This document shows, piece by piece, positions 24,810 to 32,177 of a stretch of 46,537 bases of DNA (positions are counted from its first letter, which is position 1; each line of letters opens with the position of its first letter). Source of the stretch: CAZSAA01 sp964604915. Lineage in GTDB: Bacteria; Patescibacteriota; Patescibacteriia; Patescibacteriales; UBA12465. The stretch is taken from NCBI GenBank assembly GCA_964604915.1, contig CAZSAA010000002.1, positions 1-46,537 on the forward strand. The letters run 5' to 3'. Both the position numbers and the translations under genes were made by a program. A model generated the notes under the pieces. That model ran no database searches and was not told the origin of the DNA. It saw only the letters and a program-made list of their open reading frames with translations.

Positions 24810-26278
24810 ATCTTCAGGCGCAAGGCGCGCCGATATAGCTTCACATATTTCTTCGCCGGGATTTGCCAGCTATTAGATTGCTTCATCGCGCGCCTCACTA
24901 ACGCTTCCATACTCTTGGCATAACGGAAAGTCTCGAGTGCCCGGACTACAGCCGCAAAGAATTGGAAGCTGTCTTCATAGCGGAAAGTGAAGCCAGTGCC
25001 GCGACCAGTCGCTGGATCGTAGTCGCTGACCGTGTCATATAATCCGCCGATTTCCCGCACGATGGGAATGCAGCCGTAGCGCATGGCGATGAGCTGGTTG
25101 ATGCCGCAAGGCTCATGGGTAGAAGGCAGGAGGAAAAAATCGGAAGCGGCATAGAAGCTGGTTTCCAGCTGGCTATTGCCGGTAAAGGGTATCCAAGCGA
25201 TTTTCCTGGGATATCTTTTCCTAAGTTTCTTGATAACGGCCAGATAATCCTTACCACCGTCGCCCATAATAACCAATTGCAGGTCTTGTTTCATCAGGGC
25301 ATCGGCGATATTGAAGAGCAGATGGAAACCTTTCTGGAAAGTGATACGGGAAGTCGTGCAAAGCATCGGGATATTCTCATCTACTGGTAAGTTAAGCTTA
25401 GCCTGCAAAAATCTTTTATTTACCTTCTTGCTGGCCATGAAATCCTGCCAGGAATAATCAGCCTTGAGGCCGCTATCCTTTTCCGGGTTATATGCATTAT
25501 AGTCGATACCGTTGATGATGCCCAACAACCGGTCTTCTCTATTCTTGAGAATACGATGTAGATCCTGTCCGAATTTCTTGGTCATTATCTCTTCGCGATA
25601 CTGTTCGCTCACGGTGTTGATTATGTCGGCCGACAAGATGGCCCGCTTGGCAAAATTTATCGTCTCTAGCTTAGGGTTATCAAGATGAGGGATAGCTAAG
25701 CGGCCGTAATCACGATCGGAAACCGGCACTTCCCACCAATTATGACCGAACTGAAAAATGAGATTGTGGATGGTAAATACCGTACGGGCATTACTGAGCG
25801 TCTTGGAATAACGGAAATCATTCTTAAGGTAATGCGGGATGAGGCCGCTCTGCCAGTCATGGCAATGGACGATATCCGCTTGGAACTTGAGCAGGGAGAT
25901 AAGCTTGAGAGCGGCGACATTAAAGACCATGAAACGGGCGTTCTCATGGCTCGAGCCATAAATGTTCTTATGTTTGGAAAAGTATTTCTTATTCTCGATA
26001 AAATATACCGGCAACTCCTCCATCAGATATCCCTGCCAGACGTTGAAAGTCTCGCAATCCTGTGAGTTAAGATATATCTTCACATCTTCGAAAAGGAGTT
26101 TCAGTTTGTGTGTCTTCTTATCAATCACTTTGCTATATAGAGGAGTGATGATGATGATATCGTGCCCCAAGCGCTTGAGGGCTTTGGGGAGGCTGCGGGC
26201 AACATCAGCTAAACCACCCGTCTTGGAAAACGGGGCGACTTCGGAAGAAATGCTTACTATCTTTAATTTTTTCTGCAT
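24806..26278 (-). CDS. glgA: Glycogen/starch synthase (GT5)
   Basis: Transfers glucose from ADP- or UDP-glucose to the growing end of an alpha-1,4-glucan. The 490-residue GT-B enzyme starts with ISSEVAPFSKTGGLADV (10-26), which holds the KTGGL nucleotide-sugar motif, and has NGIDYNAYNP and the C-terminal E-x7-E region THEPCGINQLIAMRYGCIPI. Length and motif order are normal for GlgA. It stands 3 nt after ruvC and overlaps the GH57-type gene. No glgC or glgP is in the window, so the sugar-nucleotide supply is not visible here. Confidence 0.93.
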   Translation of the reverse strand: MQKKLKIVSISSEVAPFSKTGGLADVARSLPKALKRLGHDIIIITPLYSKVIDKKTHKLKLLFEDVKIYLNSQDCETFNVWQGYLMEELPVYFIENKKYFSKHKNIYGSSHENARFMVFNVAALKLISLLKFQADIVHCHDWQSGLIPHYLKNDFRYSKTLSNARTVFTIHNLIFQFGHNWWEVPVSDRDYGRLAIPHLDNPKLETINFAKRAILSADIINTVSEQYREEIMTKKFGQDLHRILKNREDRLLGIINGIDYNAYNPEKDSGLKADYSWQDFMASKKVNKRFLQAKLNLPVDENIPMLCTTSRITFQKGFHLLFNIADALMKQDLQLVIMGDGGKDYLAVIKKLRKRYPRKIAWIPFTGNSQLETSFYAASDFFLLPSTHEPCGINQLIAMRYGCIPIVREIGGLYDTVSDYDPATGRGTGFTFRYEDSFQFFAAVVRALETFRYAKSMEALVRRAMKQSNSWQIPAKKYVKLYRRALRLKI

Positions 26279-26281
26279 AAA

Positions 26282-26758
26282 CTATCGGCAATTAATGGCG
26301 CAGAGAGCAATCGCTAGCGCGTCCGCGGCATCATCAGGTTTGGGTATTTTTTCCAAGGCAAGGATCATCTTGACCATCTTCTGCACTTGCAACTTGGAGG
26401 CTTGGCCATAGGCGCAAACCGCCTGCTTGACCTGGGAAGGAGTGAAATTGAAAATCGGTACGCCATTCTGGCTGAGTGTAAGCAAGGCGACGCCTCTGGC
26501 TTGGCCAACTATCAAGGCCGTGCGTACGTTCTTATTGAAAAATAATTCTTCAATCGCCGCTAAGTCCGGCTTATACTCTTTAATCAGCTTAGCCAATCCT
26601 TCATTAAGGAGAATTAAACGCTCGGCTAAGTCCATATCAGCCGGAGTCTTTATAGAGCCATAGGTGAGGCAAACAGCCTTATTACCTGATACCTTGATCA
26701 GGCCATAGCCGGTATCGGCGATGCCTGGATCGATGCCAAGTATTACCCGATCGCGCAT
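26282..26758 (-). CDS. ruvC: Holliday junction resolvase RuvC
   Basis: Endonuclease that cuts Holliday junctions symmetrically after RuvAB branch migration. The 158 residues contain the four acidic catalytic positions: Asp10 in LGIDPG, Glu70 in AAIEELFF, and Asp143 and Asp146 in PDDAADALAIAL. KQAVCAYGQASKLQVQKMV is a typical DNA-binding stretch. It lies one base after the yebC stop, in the common yebC-ruvC arrangement. RuvA and RuvB are not in the window. Confidence 0.95.
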   Translation of the reverse strand: MRDRVILGIDPGIADTGYGLIKVSGNKAVCLTYGSIKTPADMDLAERLILLNEGLAKLIKEYKPDLAAIEELFFNKNVRTALIVGQARGVALLTLSQNGVPIFNFTPSQVKQAVCAYGQASKLQVQKMVKMILALEKIPKPDDAADALAIALCAINCR

Positions 26759-26759
26759 A

Positions 26760-27479
26760 TCAAGCGATGTTATGATAATAATTATCTACGTCCTCATTGT
26801 TCTCCAATTCTTCCATCACCTTATCAAGCTTCTCCTGGTCACTCGGACTGACCGCCTGCTTTTCCTTGGCGACATATTCGAGTTCGGCTGAAGCCGCCTT
26901 TATCCCTTTATACGCCAACCAGTCGTTTATCTTCTGGAAATCAGTGGCTTGGGCGTAGATACTGACACCCTCTTCTTCCTTATTGAAATCAAGGATCCCG
27001 AGATCAATCAATTCTAATTCCATCTCATCTAAGGCCAGACCTGATTTACTAATCTCTTCCTGACTGACCATGAAGACGGCCTGCAGGGAAAAATTCCACA
27101 TCACCGAACCGAAGGCTCCACCGTTCTTGCTGAATATATGCTTGACGGTAGAGCTGGACCGGTTCTTGTTGTCGGTAGTGCATTTGACGATAAACTGGAT
27201 GCCGGCGTTAGCGATCGCTTCATAGTATATCTCCTCGATCTGCTCGCCACCGAGTTCACCGGTGCCCTTCTTGATGGCCCGCTCAATGTTGTCTTTAGGC
27301 ATATTCGCCTCCCTAGCCTTATCAATCGCCGATCGGAGGGAAGCATTGGCCTCCGGATCGCCGCCTTTCTTAGCGGCAATAGAGATAGCATTAGCCAGCC
27401 GCGTGAAAATTGCGCCCCGCTTAGCGTCTATCAATTCTTTCTGGCGATGCGTAGTCGCCCACTTGGAGTGTCCAGACAT
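26760..27479 (-). CDS. yebC: YebC/PmpR-type transcription- or translation-associated regulator
   Basis: The 239-residue protein begins with MSGHSKWATTHRQKELIDAK, close to the family hallmark (most relatives have W-xx-IK-x-KK), and continues with the GGDPEANASLRSAIDKARE and MPKDNIERAIKKGTGE blocks. YebC family members bind DNA, and recent work also implicates them in relieving ribosome stalling. It is the first gene of the yebC-ruvC-glgA operon and is read from the divergent promoter at 27519-27558, with a leader of about 35 nt. Confidence 0.94.
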   Translation of the reverse strand: MSGHSKWATTHRQKELIDAKRGAIFTRLANAISIAAKKGGDPEANASLRSAIDKAREANMPKDNIERAIKKGTGELGGEQIEEIYYEAIANAGIQFIVKCTTDNKNRSSSTVKHIFSKNGGAFGSVMWNFSLQAVFMVSQEEISKSGLALDEMELELIDLGILDFNKEEEGVSIYAQATDFQKINDWLAYKGIKAASAELEYVAKEKQAVSPSDQEKLDKVMEELENNEDVDNYYHNIA

Positions 27480-27518
27480 AAAAAATATTACTTCAAACTA
27501 TATGTAAGTCCTAGTCAT

Positions 27519-27558
27519 ATTATAGCAAATTGAACAAAAAATCAATATTGGCTATAAT
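27519..27558. promoter_or_regulatory. Divergent promoter pair: yebC (-) and SIS-domain gene (+)
   Basis: Plus strand: TTGAAC (27530-27535), 17-nt spacer, perfect TATAAT (27553-27558), start near 27565. Minus strand: extended -10 TTTGCTATAAT with TATAAT as the complement of 27519-27524. The minus -10 and plus -35 are 5 nt apart, so the two promoters probably compete for polymerase. The core attatagcaaattga recurs at 30207. Confidence 0.75.
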
Positions 27559-27589
27559 TAAAATAAGCATAAATAACGGATAAAACAAT

Positions 27590-28495
27590 ATGGAACTAGA
27601 CACTCTCGATTTGAGCGTAAAGAAAGCGCTCGATTTTTTCACTAAGCATAAGCCGCCCCGCTTCGAGGCAGACAAGCTCAACTGGCCTCTGGTTATCGGC
27701 AGCGGCAATGCCTATAACACCGGCGCTATCCTCTTCTCGGGAAAACCGGCTATATTAGCCAATGAAAGCAACCTCAAGGAAATCATCAAAGGCTATGGCC
27801 AGCTAATCAAACGTAAGATGATGGATACGGCCGTGATAATTTCTGCTTCCGGCGAGAAAGATTCTGTCTGGGAAACCGAACTTTGCCGGAAAAATAAGCT
27901 AAAGACCATCTTACTCACTTGTTCTGCTGACTCGAGCGCCGCCAAGCTAGCTGACCATACTCTTGCCTTCCGCAAGCTTCCCGAACCATATACATATAAT
28001 GTATCGACCTACCTAGGAATGATGCTAGGAGCGGAAAACGGAAACGCCAAGGAAATAGCAACCTGGATTAAGAAGCAACGCCTGCCTAAAGATTTCTTCA
28101 AGTACAAGTCCTTCACCTTCCTCCTGCCTGACCGCTTCGAAGCCATCTGCCCCATGCTCGATATAAAGCGCAACGAACTATTCGGCAATCACCTTTCCTT
28201 GCGCGCCTTCTCCCATGGCCAGGCCCGCCATGCTAAATTCGTACATCCAGATAAGGGAGAAATGGTGATAAGTATCGGGGAAAACAAACTATTCGGGGAT
28301 AATCGCTGGCAAGTAGCGGAGCCCAAAAATCTAGGCTTCGCTGGCGTCATGGCGATGACCTACTATATCACCGGCCTCATCCAGAAAAACCGTACGCCCT
28401 GGTTCAAGCGCAATATCAAGTCATATTGCCTAGAGCGCGGTCCCAAAGCCTATGGCCAAACTAAGCCATTTGAGGTGATAGTACCGGGAAACTAA
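27590..28495 (+). CDS. SIS-domain protein, phosphosugar isomerase-like (PGI/PMI type)
   Basis: The 301-residue cytoplasmic protein has SIS-domain marks: VIGSGNAYNTG (35-45), IISASGEKDSVWETELCRKN (83-102), LLTCSADSSAAKLADHTL (108-125) and YNVSTYLGMMLG (136-147). The second half contains KRNELFGNHLSLRAFSHGQA, resembling the bifunctional phosphoglucose/phosphomannose isomerases of archaea and CPR, which have two SIS halves in about 300-340 residues. A hexose-phosphate isomerase role would complement glycolysis beside gpmI. Catalytic residues were not pinned down, so a sugar-binding regulatory role is possible. It is a single-gene unit with its own strong promoter and a terminator 27 nt after the stop. 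Confidence 0.65.
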   Translation: MELDTLDLSVKKALDFFTKHKPPRFEADKLNWPLVIGSGNAYNTGAILFSGKPAILANESNLKEIIKGYGQLIKRKMMDTAVIISASGEKDSVWETELCRKNKLKTILLTCSADSSAAKLADHTLAFRKLPEPYTYNVSTYLGMMLGAENGNAKEIATWIKKQRLPKDFFKYKSFTFLLPDRFEAICPMLDIKRNELFGNHLSLRAFSHGQARHAKFVHPDKGEMVISIGENKLFGDNRWQVAEPKNLGFAGVMAMTYYITGLIQKNRTPWFKRNIKSYCLERGPKAYGQTKPFEVIVPGN

Positions 28496-28522
28496 GGCAC
28501 CACCAAACTTCATTCATATAAG

Positions 28523-28552
28523 AAAAAGCTAGCCCTCAAAGCTAGCTTTTTT
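28523..28552. terminator. Bidirectional Rho-independent terminator between SIS gene and gpmI
   Basis: AAAAAGCTAGC (28523-28533), loop CCTCAAA, GCTAGCTTTTT (28541-28551) plus one more T. The 11-bp perfect stem is flanked by A and T tracts, so it works on both strands for two convergent genes. Confidence 0.92.
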
Positions 28553-28574
28553 CAAATATAAATATTACTACCAG

Positions 28575-30140
28575 CTATACCAGGCTCTTTCCATCCATCT
28601 CTTCCGGCTTCGCTATTTTCAGGAGCTCCAAGATGGTGGGGGCGACGTTGGCCAAAGCGCCCTTGACCTTCTCCAAATAGAATCTACCTTTATTACTTTG
28701 TCGAAAATCAGGATGGATGATGATAAAGGGAACCGGACTGTATGAATGTTCTTTGACGATCTCGCCGCTCTCGTTATCAAACATACTATCGGCATTGCCA
28801 TGGTCAGCGGTAACTAAAAGGACACCGTGTTGTTTTGCCAACTCTCTATATATCCGGCTAAGACAACCATCTACCGTCTCTATACCTTTGATTGCGGCCT
28901 TGATATTGCCGGTATGGCCGACCATGTCGGCATTGGCAAAATTTATCAATATGAAGGAATACTGGCCGGAACGGATGCCTGCCACCGCCTTATCGGCTAT
29001 TTGCTTAGCCGACATGGCTGGCGCCTGAGCATAGCTCTCCACCCGTGGCGAAGGAATGACTTGCCTATCTTCCCCGGGAAAAGGCTTCTCTACCCCTCCA
29101 TTGAAAAAATAGGTCACGTGTGCATATTTTTCCGTCTCCGCTAGGCGCAACTGTTTCAATCCCCGCTGGGATATTGTCTCCCCAAAACCTTGCTCGACAT
29201 GTATCGGCGGGAAGGCTACTGCACAAGGCAAGTCCTTCTCATATCGTGTCATGGCTAAGAACACCAAGCCTTTTATCCTCCGTTTCCTTTCCAATTCCTG
29301 CGGCGTCTTATCAGCCACGAAGGCCTTGGTAAGCTGCCTGGCCCGATCAGCGCGGTAATTGAAAAAGATAACCGCATCCTTTGCGCAAATCTTGATTCGT
29401 TTCCCGATAGCAATCGGCGTCATCTCTTCATCATATATCCCTGCTTGGTATTTCGCCTTGATCCCCGCTTCGGCACTCTCGAACATTTCGCCTTCGCCTT
29501 CGGTTATGAGCCGGTATGCTCGCTTAGTCCACTCCCAATGGTTATCGCGGTCCATGGCATAGAAGCGGCCGATAACGCTAGCTATCCTCCCCACCCCTAT
29601 CTTTCTCATCTTTTCTTCCAATTTCTTCACGTACCTTATCCCGCTGTTATATGGCGTGTCACGGCCATCTAAAAATACGTGAACCAAGATCTCCTTTACC
29701 TTATTTTCCTTAGCCGTCTCCAAAAGGGCGAAAAGGTGGTTGAGTGAAGAATGGACGCGGCCATCCGAGACTAGCCCCATGATATGCAAAACTCCTTTTT
29801 CTTTCTTCACATGCGCTATCGCTTGGCCGAAAGCTTGATTTCTCCTGAAATCGCCATTTTTTATCGCTTCATCTATCCTTAATATATCCTGACATACCAC
29901 TCGACCAGCACCCAGATTCAAATGGCCGACTTCACTATTGCCGAAGACGCCGCTCGGTAGACCCACCTTCTTGCCCGAAGCTTCGAGCAGAAAACGTCGA
30001 TATATTTTAGATGATTTATCAAAAAAGGGCGTCTTGGCTTGACTAATAGCGTTACCTTGGCCGGGACGAGTGATACCCCAACCATCTAAGACCGCAAGTA
30101 CTACGAGATTATATGGGGCTTTTATGGGATTATTAATCAT
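28575..30140 (-). CDS. gpmI: 2,3-bisphosphoglycerate-independent phosphoglycerate mutase
   Basis: Interconverts 3- and 2-phosphoglycerate in glycolysis using two Mn ions and a phosphoserine intermediate. The 521-residue alkaline-phosphatase-superfamily protein shows LDGWG (metal Asp19), GNSEVGHLNLGAGR (nucleophile Ser69), DGRDTPYNSG, FYAMDRDNHWEWTKRAY, FANADMVGHTG and TADHGNAD. All expected metal-binding blocks are visible. It is read alone from the divergent promoter at 30207 and ends at the bidirectional terminator it shares with the SIS gene. Confidence 0.97.
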   Translation of the reverse strand: MINNPIKAPYNLVVLAVLDGWGITRPGQGNAISQAKTPFFDKSSKIYRRFLLEASGKKVGLPSGVFGNSEVGHLNLGAGRVVCQDILRIDEAIKNGDFRRNQAFGQAIAHVKKEKGVLHIMGLVSDGRVHSSLNHLFALLETAKENKVKEILVHVFLDGRDTPYNSGIRYVKKLEEKMRKIGVGRIASVIGRFYAMDRDNHWEWTKRAYRLITEGEGEMFESAEAGIKAKYQAGIYDEEMTPIAIGKRIKICAKDAVIFFNYRADRARQLTKAFVADKTPQELERKRRIKGLVFLAMTRYEKDLPCAVAFPPIHVEQGFGETISQRGLKQLRLAETEKYAHVTYFFNGGVEKPFPGEDRQVIPSPRVESYAQAPAMSAKQIADKAVAGIRSGQYSFILINFANADMVGHTGNIKAAIKGIETVDGCLSRIYRELAKQHGVLLVTADHGNADSMFDNESGEIVKEHSYSPVPFIIIHPDFRQSNKGRFYLEKVKGALANVAPTILELLKIAKPEEMDGKSLV

Positions 30141-30206
30141 TTTGGTAAAATTATAAAACTATTTGATGTAATAATAGGAAAAAAATTATGAAATTATTAC
30201 TTTGTC

Positions 30207-30247
30207 ATTATAGCAAATTGACTATAAAACAGCAAAGATGATAGTAT
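30207..30247. promoter_or_regulatory. Divergent promoter pair: gpmI (-) and M23 peptidase cluster (+)
   Basis: Plus strand: TTGACT (30218-30223), 18-nt spacer, TAGTAT (30242-30247). Minus strand: extended -10 TTTGCTATAATG with TATAAT as the complement of 30207-30212, about 60 nt before the gpmI ATG. A second minus TATAAT (complement of 30150-30155) lies just before the gpmI ATG. The rest of the 30141-30325 region holds nothing else recognisable. Confidence 0.6.
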
Positions 30248-30325
30248 TGACTGTATCTAACAGGCACTAAAAATATCGCCGAACAACTTGGATCCAAACT
30301 GAAAAACCTAATAATCAGCTTCTTG

Positions 30326-31666
30326 ATGCTGATAGTCAAGCTGCTCATGCTTGTCCGTTATGTGATAGGCAAAGCCATCCTGGCCATCTCGCTAGTCATA
30401 AGAGGCATCTTCCGGATATTCTTCTTCAGGCCGCTCCTAAAGCTGTATTATATCGTCTTCCGGCTGAAGAAATCCGGCGTGGTAGACACTTCCGTCGAGC
30501 GCACGATACGGCGCAATATGGGCTCTTTTTTAGTAATGCTACTCTTGCTCATCGTCATCAGCCTCAACGTATTCACTAAGAAGATAAGCGCGGACACGAG
30601 CAAACTCAGTCAGACTATCATCGCTTCGCTGATCCAGAACGAGTTTAGCTCCCTGACCGAAGAAGAGCTCATCGCGCAAGGAGCGATGTCCGTTGGTGAC
30701 ATCTCGACCGAGAAATATTTCTCGACCGACAGCTCGCTCAAAAAACCGTCAGAAAGTTGGGAAGAAGAAAGTGGGGCTGGCGAAGGCTGGCTTACTATGT
30801 CGGTCATCAAGGAAAGGGGAGTAATTACCCGCTACCAATCGATTTCCATGGCCCAGCAATCATCCGAAACCACTCCTGAACAAGGTTCCCCCGCTAAGCG
30901 TACGGAAATAATCAACTACACCGTCGCTCAAGGCGATACGATAAGCGGGATAGCCAAGCGTTTCGGCATCAATATAAATACCGTACTCTGGTCCAATAAC
31001 CTTACCGCATACAGCCTGATAAAGCCCGGCGACAAACTTACTATCCTGCCGGTTTCTGGCTGGATATATAAGGTTAAAAGCGGCGATGTCATGGGCAAGC
31101 TAGCTTCTAACTACAATGTGACCGTCGACGCTATCATGACGGCCAATAACCTAGACTCTGCTTCTCTACGCATCGGACAATCCATTATCATCCCGGGTGA
31201 TAAGCGCCCGACAAGCAGCGGTGCCACCCAGACCGCCGGCGGCTCAAAGCCATCTACCCCTTCTAGCCCCGCCAGCACACCGGCTGGCCAAGCACCTGAT
31301 GATGCGGGCGGCAAAATGATCTGGCCCACTGTCGGCCACCGTATTACCCAGTACTATTCCCTGAAGCATACCGGTCTTGATATCGCCAACAAGACTGGCA
31401 CACCAGTCTATGCAGCGGAAGATGGTACCGTCATCCTCTCAGGCTGGTCGACCGGCTATGGTTATAACATCGTCATCGACCATGGCAATGGCTATAAGAC
31501 GAGATACGCCCACTCTTCCAACCTGGAAGTATCGGTCGGCGACAAGGTCACCCGCGGACAAGAGATAATGAAGATGGGCTCGACCGGCTGGTCGACCGGA
31601 CCGCACTTGCATTTCGAAGTCATAATAAGTGGCGGCAAGAAAAACCCCCTTAGTTATATAAAATAA
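30326..31666 (+). CDS. Membrane-anchored LysM / M23 family metallopeptidase
   Basis: Predicted peptidoglycan endopeptidase or amidase activator. The 446-residue protein has a basic, hydrophobic N-terminus and a clear TM helix around 70-87 (GSFLVMLLLLIVISLNVF). Two LysM domains follow, at about 193-240 (YTVAQGDTISGIAKRFGI) and 249-292 (YKVKSGDVMGKLASNYNV), then a Ser/Pro/Thr linker. The C-terminal M23 domain has zinc ligands in HTGLD and GPHLHFEV, so it should be active. The ATG at 30326 was chosen over the adjacent TTG at 30323. The frame stays open back to 30251 without an ATG. It is the first gene of the + strand cluster. Confidence 0.93.
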   Translation: MLIVKLLMLVRYVIGKAILAISLVIRGIFRIFFFRPLLKLYYIVFRLKKSGVVDTSVERTIRRNMGSFLVMLLLLIVISLNVFTKKISADTSKLSQTIIASLIQNEFSSLTEEELIAQGAMSVGDISTEKYFSTDSSLKKPSESWEEESGAGEGWLTMSVIKERGVITRYQSISMAQQSSETTPEQGSPAKRTEIINYTVAQGDTISGIAKRFGININTVLWSNNLTAYSLIKPGDKLTILPVSGWIYKVKSGDVMGKLASNYNVTVDAIMTANNLDSASLRIGQSIIIPGDKRPTSSGATQTAGGSKPSTPSSPASTPAGQAPDDAGGKMIWPTVGHRITQYYSLKHTGLDIANKTGTPVYAAEDGTVILSGWSTGYGYNIVIDHGNGYKTRYAHSSNLEVSVGDKVTRGQEIMKMGSTGWSTGPHLHFEVIISGGKKNPLSYIK

Positions 31667-31670
31667 CCGT

Positions 31671-31925
31671 ATGAAAATCGTATTGGGCATCGCGCTGATC
31701 GCGCTCGGCAGTTTCCTAGTCATCAAAACCGAATGGTTCCTGCAAAATTTCGGCCGTTTACGCTGGTTCGAAGAGAAGCTGGGAGCGGATGGCGGCAGTC
31801 GTTTAGGCTATAAGCTGATCGGCATCGTTATCGCCTTCTTCGGCATAATCCTCGCCACCGGCACCTCGGATGACTTCTTCACCTGGATGCTAAAACCTCT
31901 TATTAACTCGGGCGGCGGACAATAG
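31671..31925 (+). CDS. 84-aa two-TM membrane protein, unknown function
   Basis: A short protein with a hydrophobic helix at about 2-18, an amphipathic middle (TEWFLQNFGRLRWFEEKLGA), a second helix at about 47-63 (LIGIVIAFFGIILATG) and a polar, Gly-rich end. No family name is recognised. Small two-helix proteins of this pattern are common in Patescibacteria. It starts 4 nt after the M23 peptidase stop, so co-translation is likely, and it is followed by the tRNA promoter. Confidence 0.75.
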   Translation: MKIVLGIALIALGSFLVIKTEWFLQNFGRLRWFEEKLGADGGSRLGYKLIGIVIAFFGIILATGTSDDFFTWMLKPLINSGGGQ

Positions 31926-31954
31926 TTGCCTTATCGCAAGTTTCTGTCTATACT
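31926..31954 (+). promoter_or_regulatory. Predicted tRNA operon promoter
   Basis: TTGCCT (31926-31931), 17-nt spacer, TATACT (31949-31954). The -35 begins at the base after the 84-aa gene's stop codon. Transcription would start about 12 nt before tRNA-Val. Confidence 0.6.
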
Positions 31955-31972
31955 AGTGTAAGAAAGTGGCCT

Positions 31973-32045
31973 GGGCCCTTAGCTCAGTTGGTAGAGCATC
32001 TGCCTTACAAGCAGAGGGTCAGGAGTTCGAGTCTCCTAGGGTCCA
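31973..32045 (+). tRNA. tRNA-Val (anticodon TAC)
   Basis: The 73 nt fold as a cloverleaf: acceptor GGGCCCT/AGGGTCC (one G-U pair), D-stem GCTC/GAGC, anticodon stem TCTGC/GCAGA with loop CTTACAA (anticodon TAC), T-arm AGGAG-TTCGAGT-CTCCT, discriminator A. The 3' CCA is not encoded. Confidence 0.95.
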
Positions 32046-32050
32046 CAGTT

Positions 32051-32122
32051 CGGGCTGTGGTATAAAGGCTATTATACACGCTTCGGGTGCGTGTGATCCC
32101 GGTTCAATTCCGGGCAGCCCGA
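32051..32122 (+). tRNA. tRNA-Pro (anticodon CGG)
   Basis: The 72 nt fold as a cloverleaf: acceptor CGGGCTG/CAGCCCG, weak D-stem GTAT/TTAT, anticodon stem CACGC/GCGTG with loop TTCGGGT (anticodon CGG), 4-nt variable loop, T-arm CCCGG-TTCAATT-CCGGG, discriminator A. CCA is not encoded. It lies 5 nt after tRNA-Val, so they are co-transcribed. Confidence 0.92.
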
Positions 32123-32177
32123 CAACAGAATAAGCAGGATAATCCGCCAAAAAACGGATTACGGAGATAGCATCCAT

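Noticed and set aside
32140..32161. Terminator after tRNA-Pro
   Set aside because: The 7-bp hairpin TAATCCG/CGGATTA is not followed by a T-tract.
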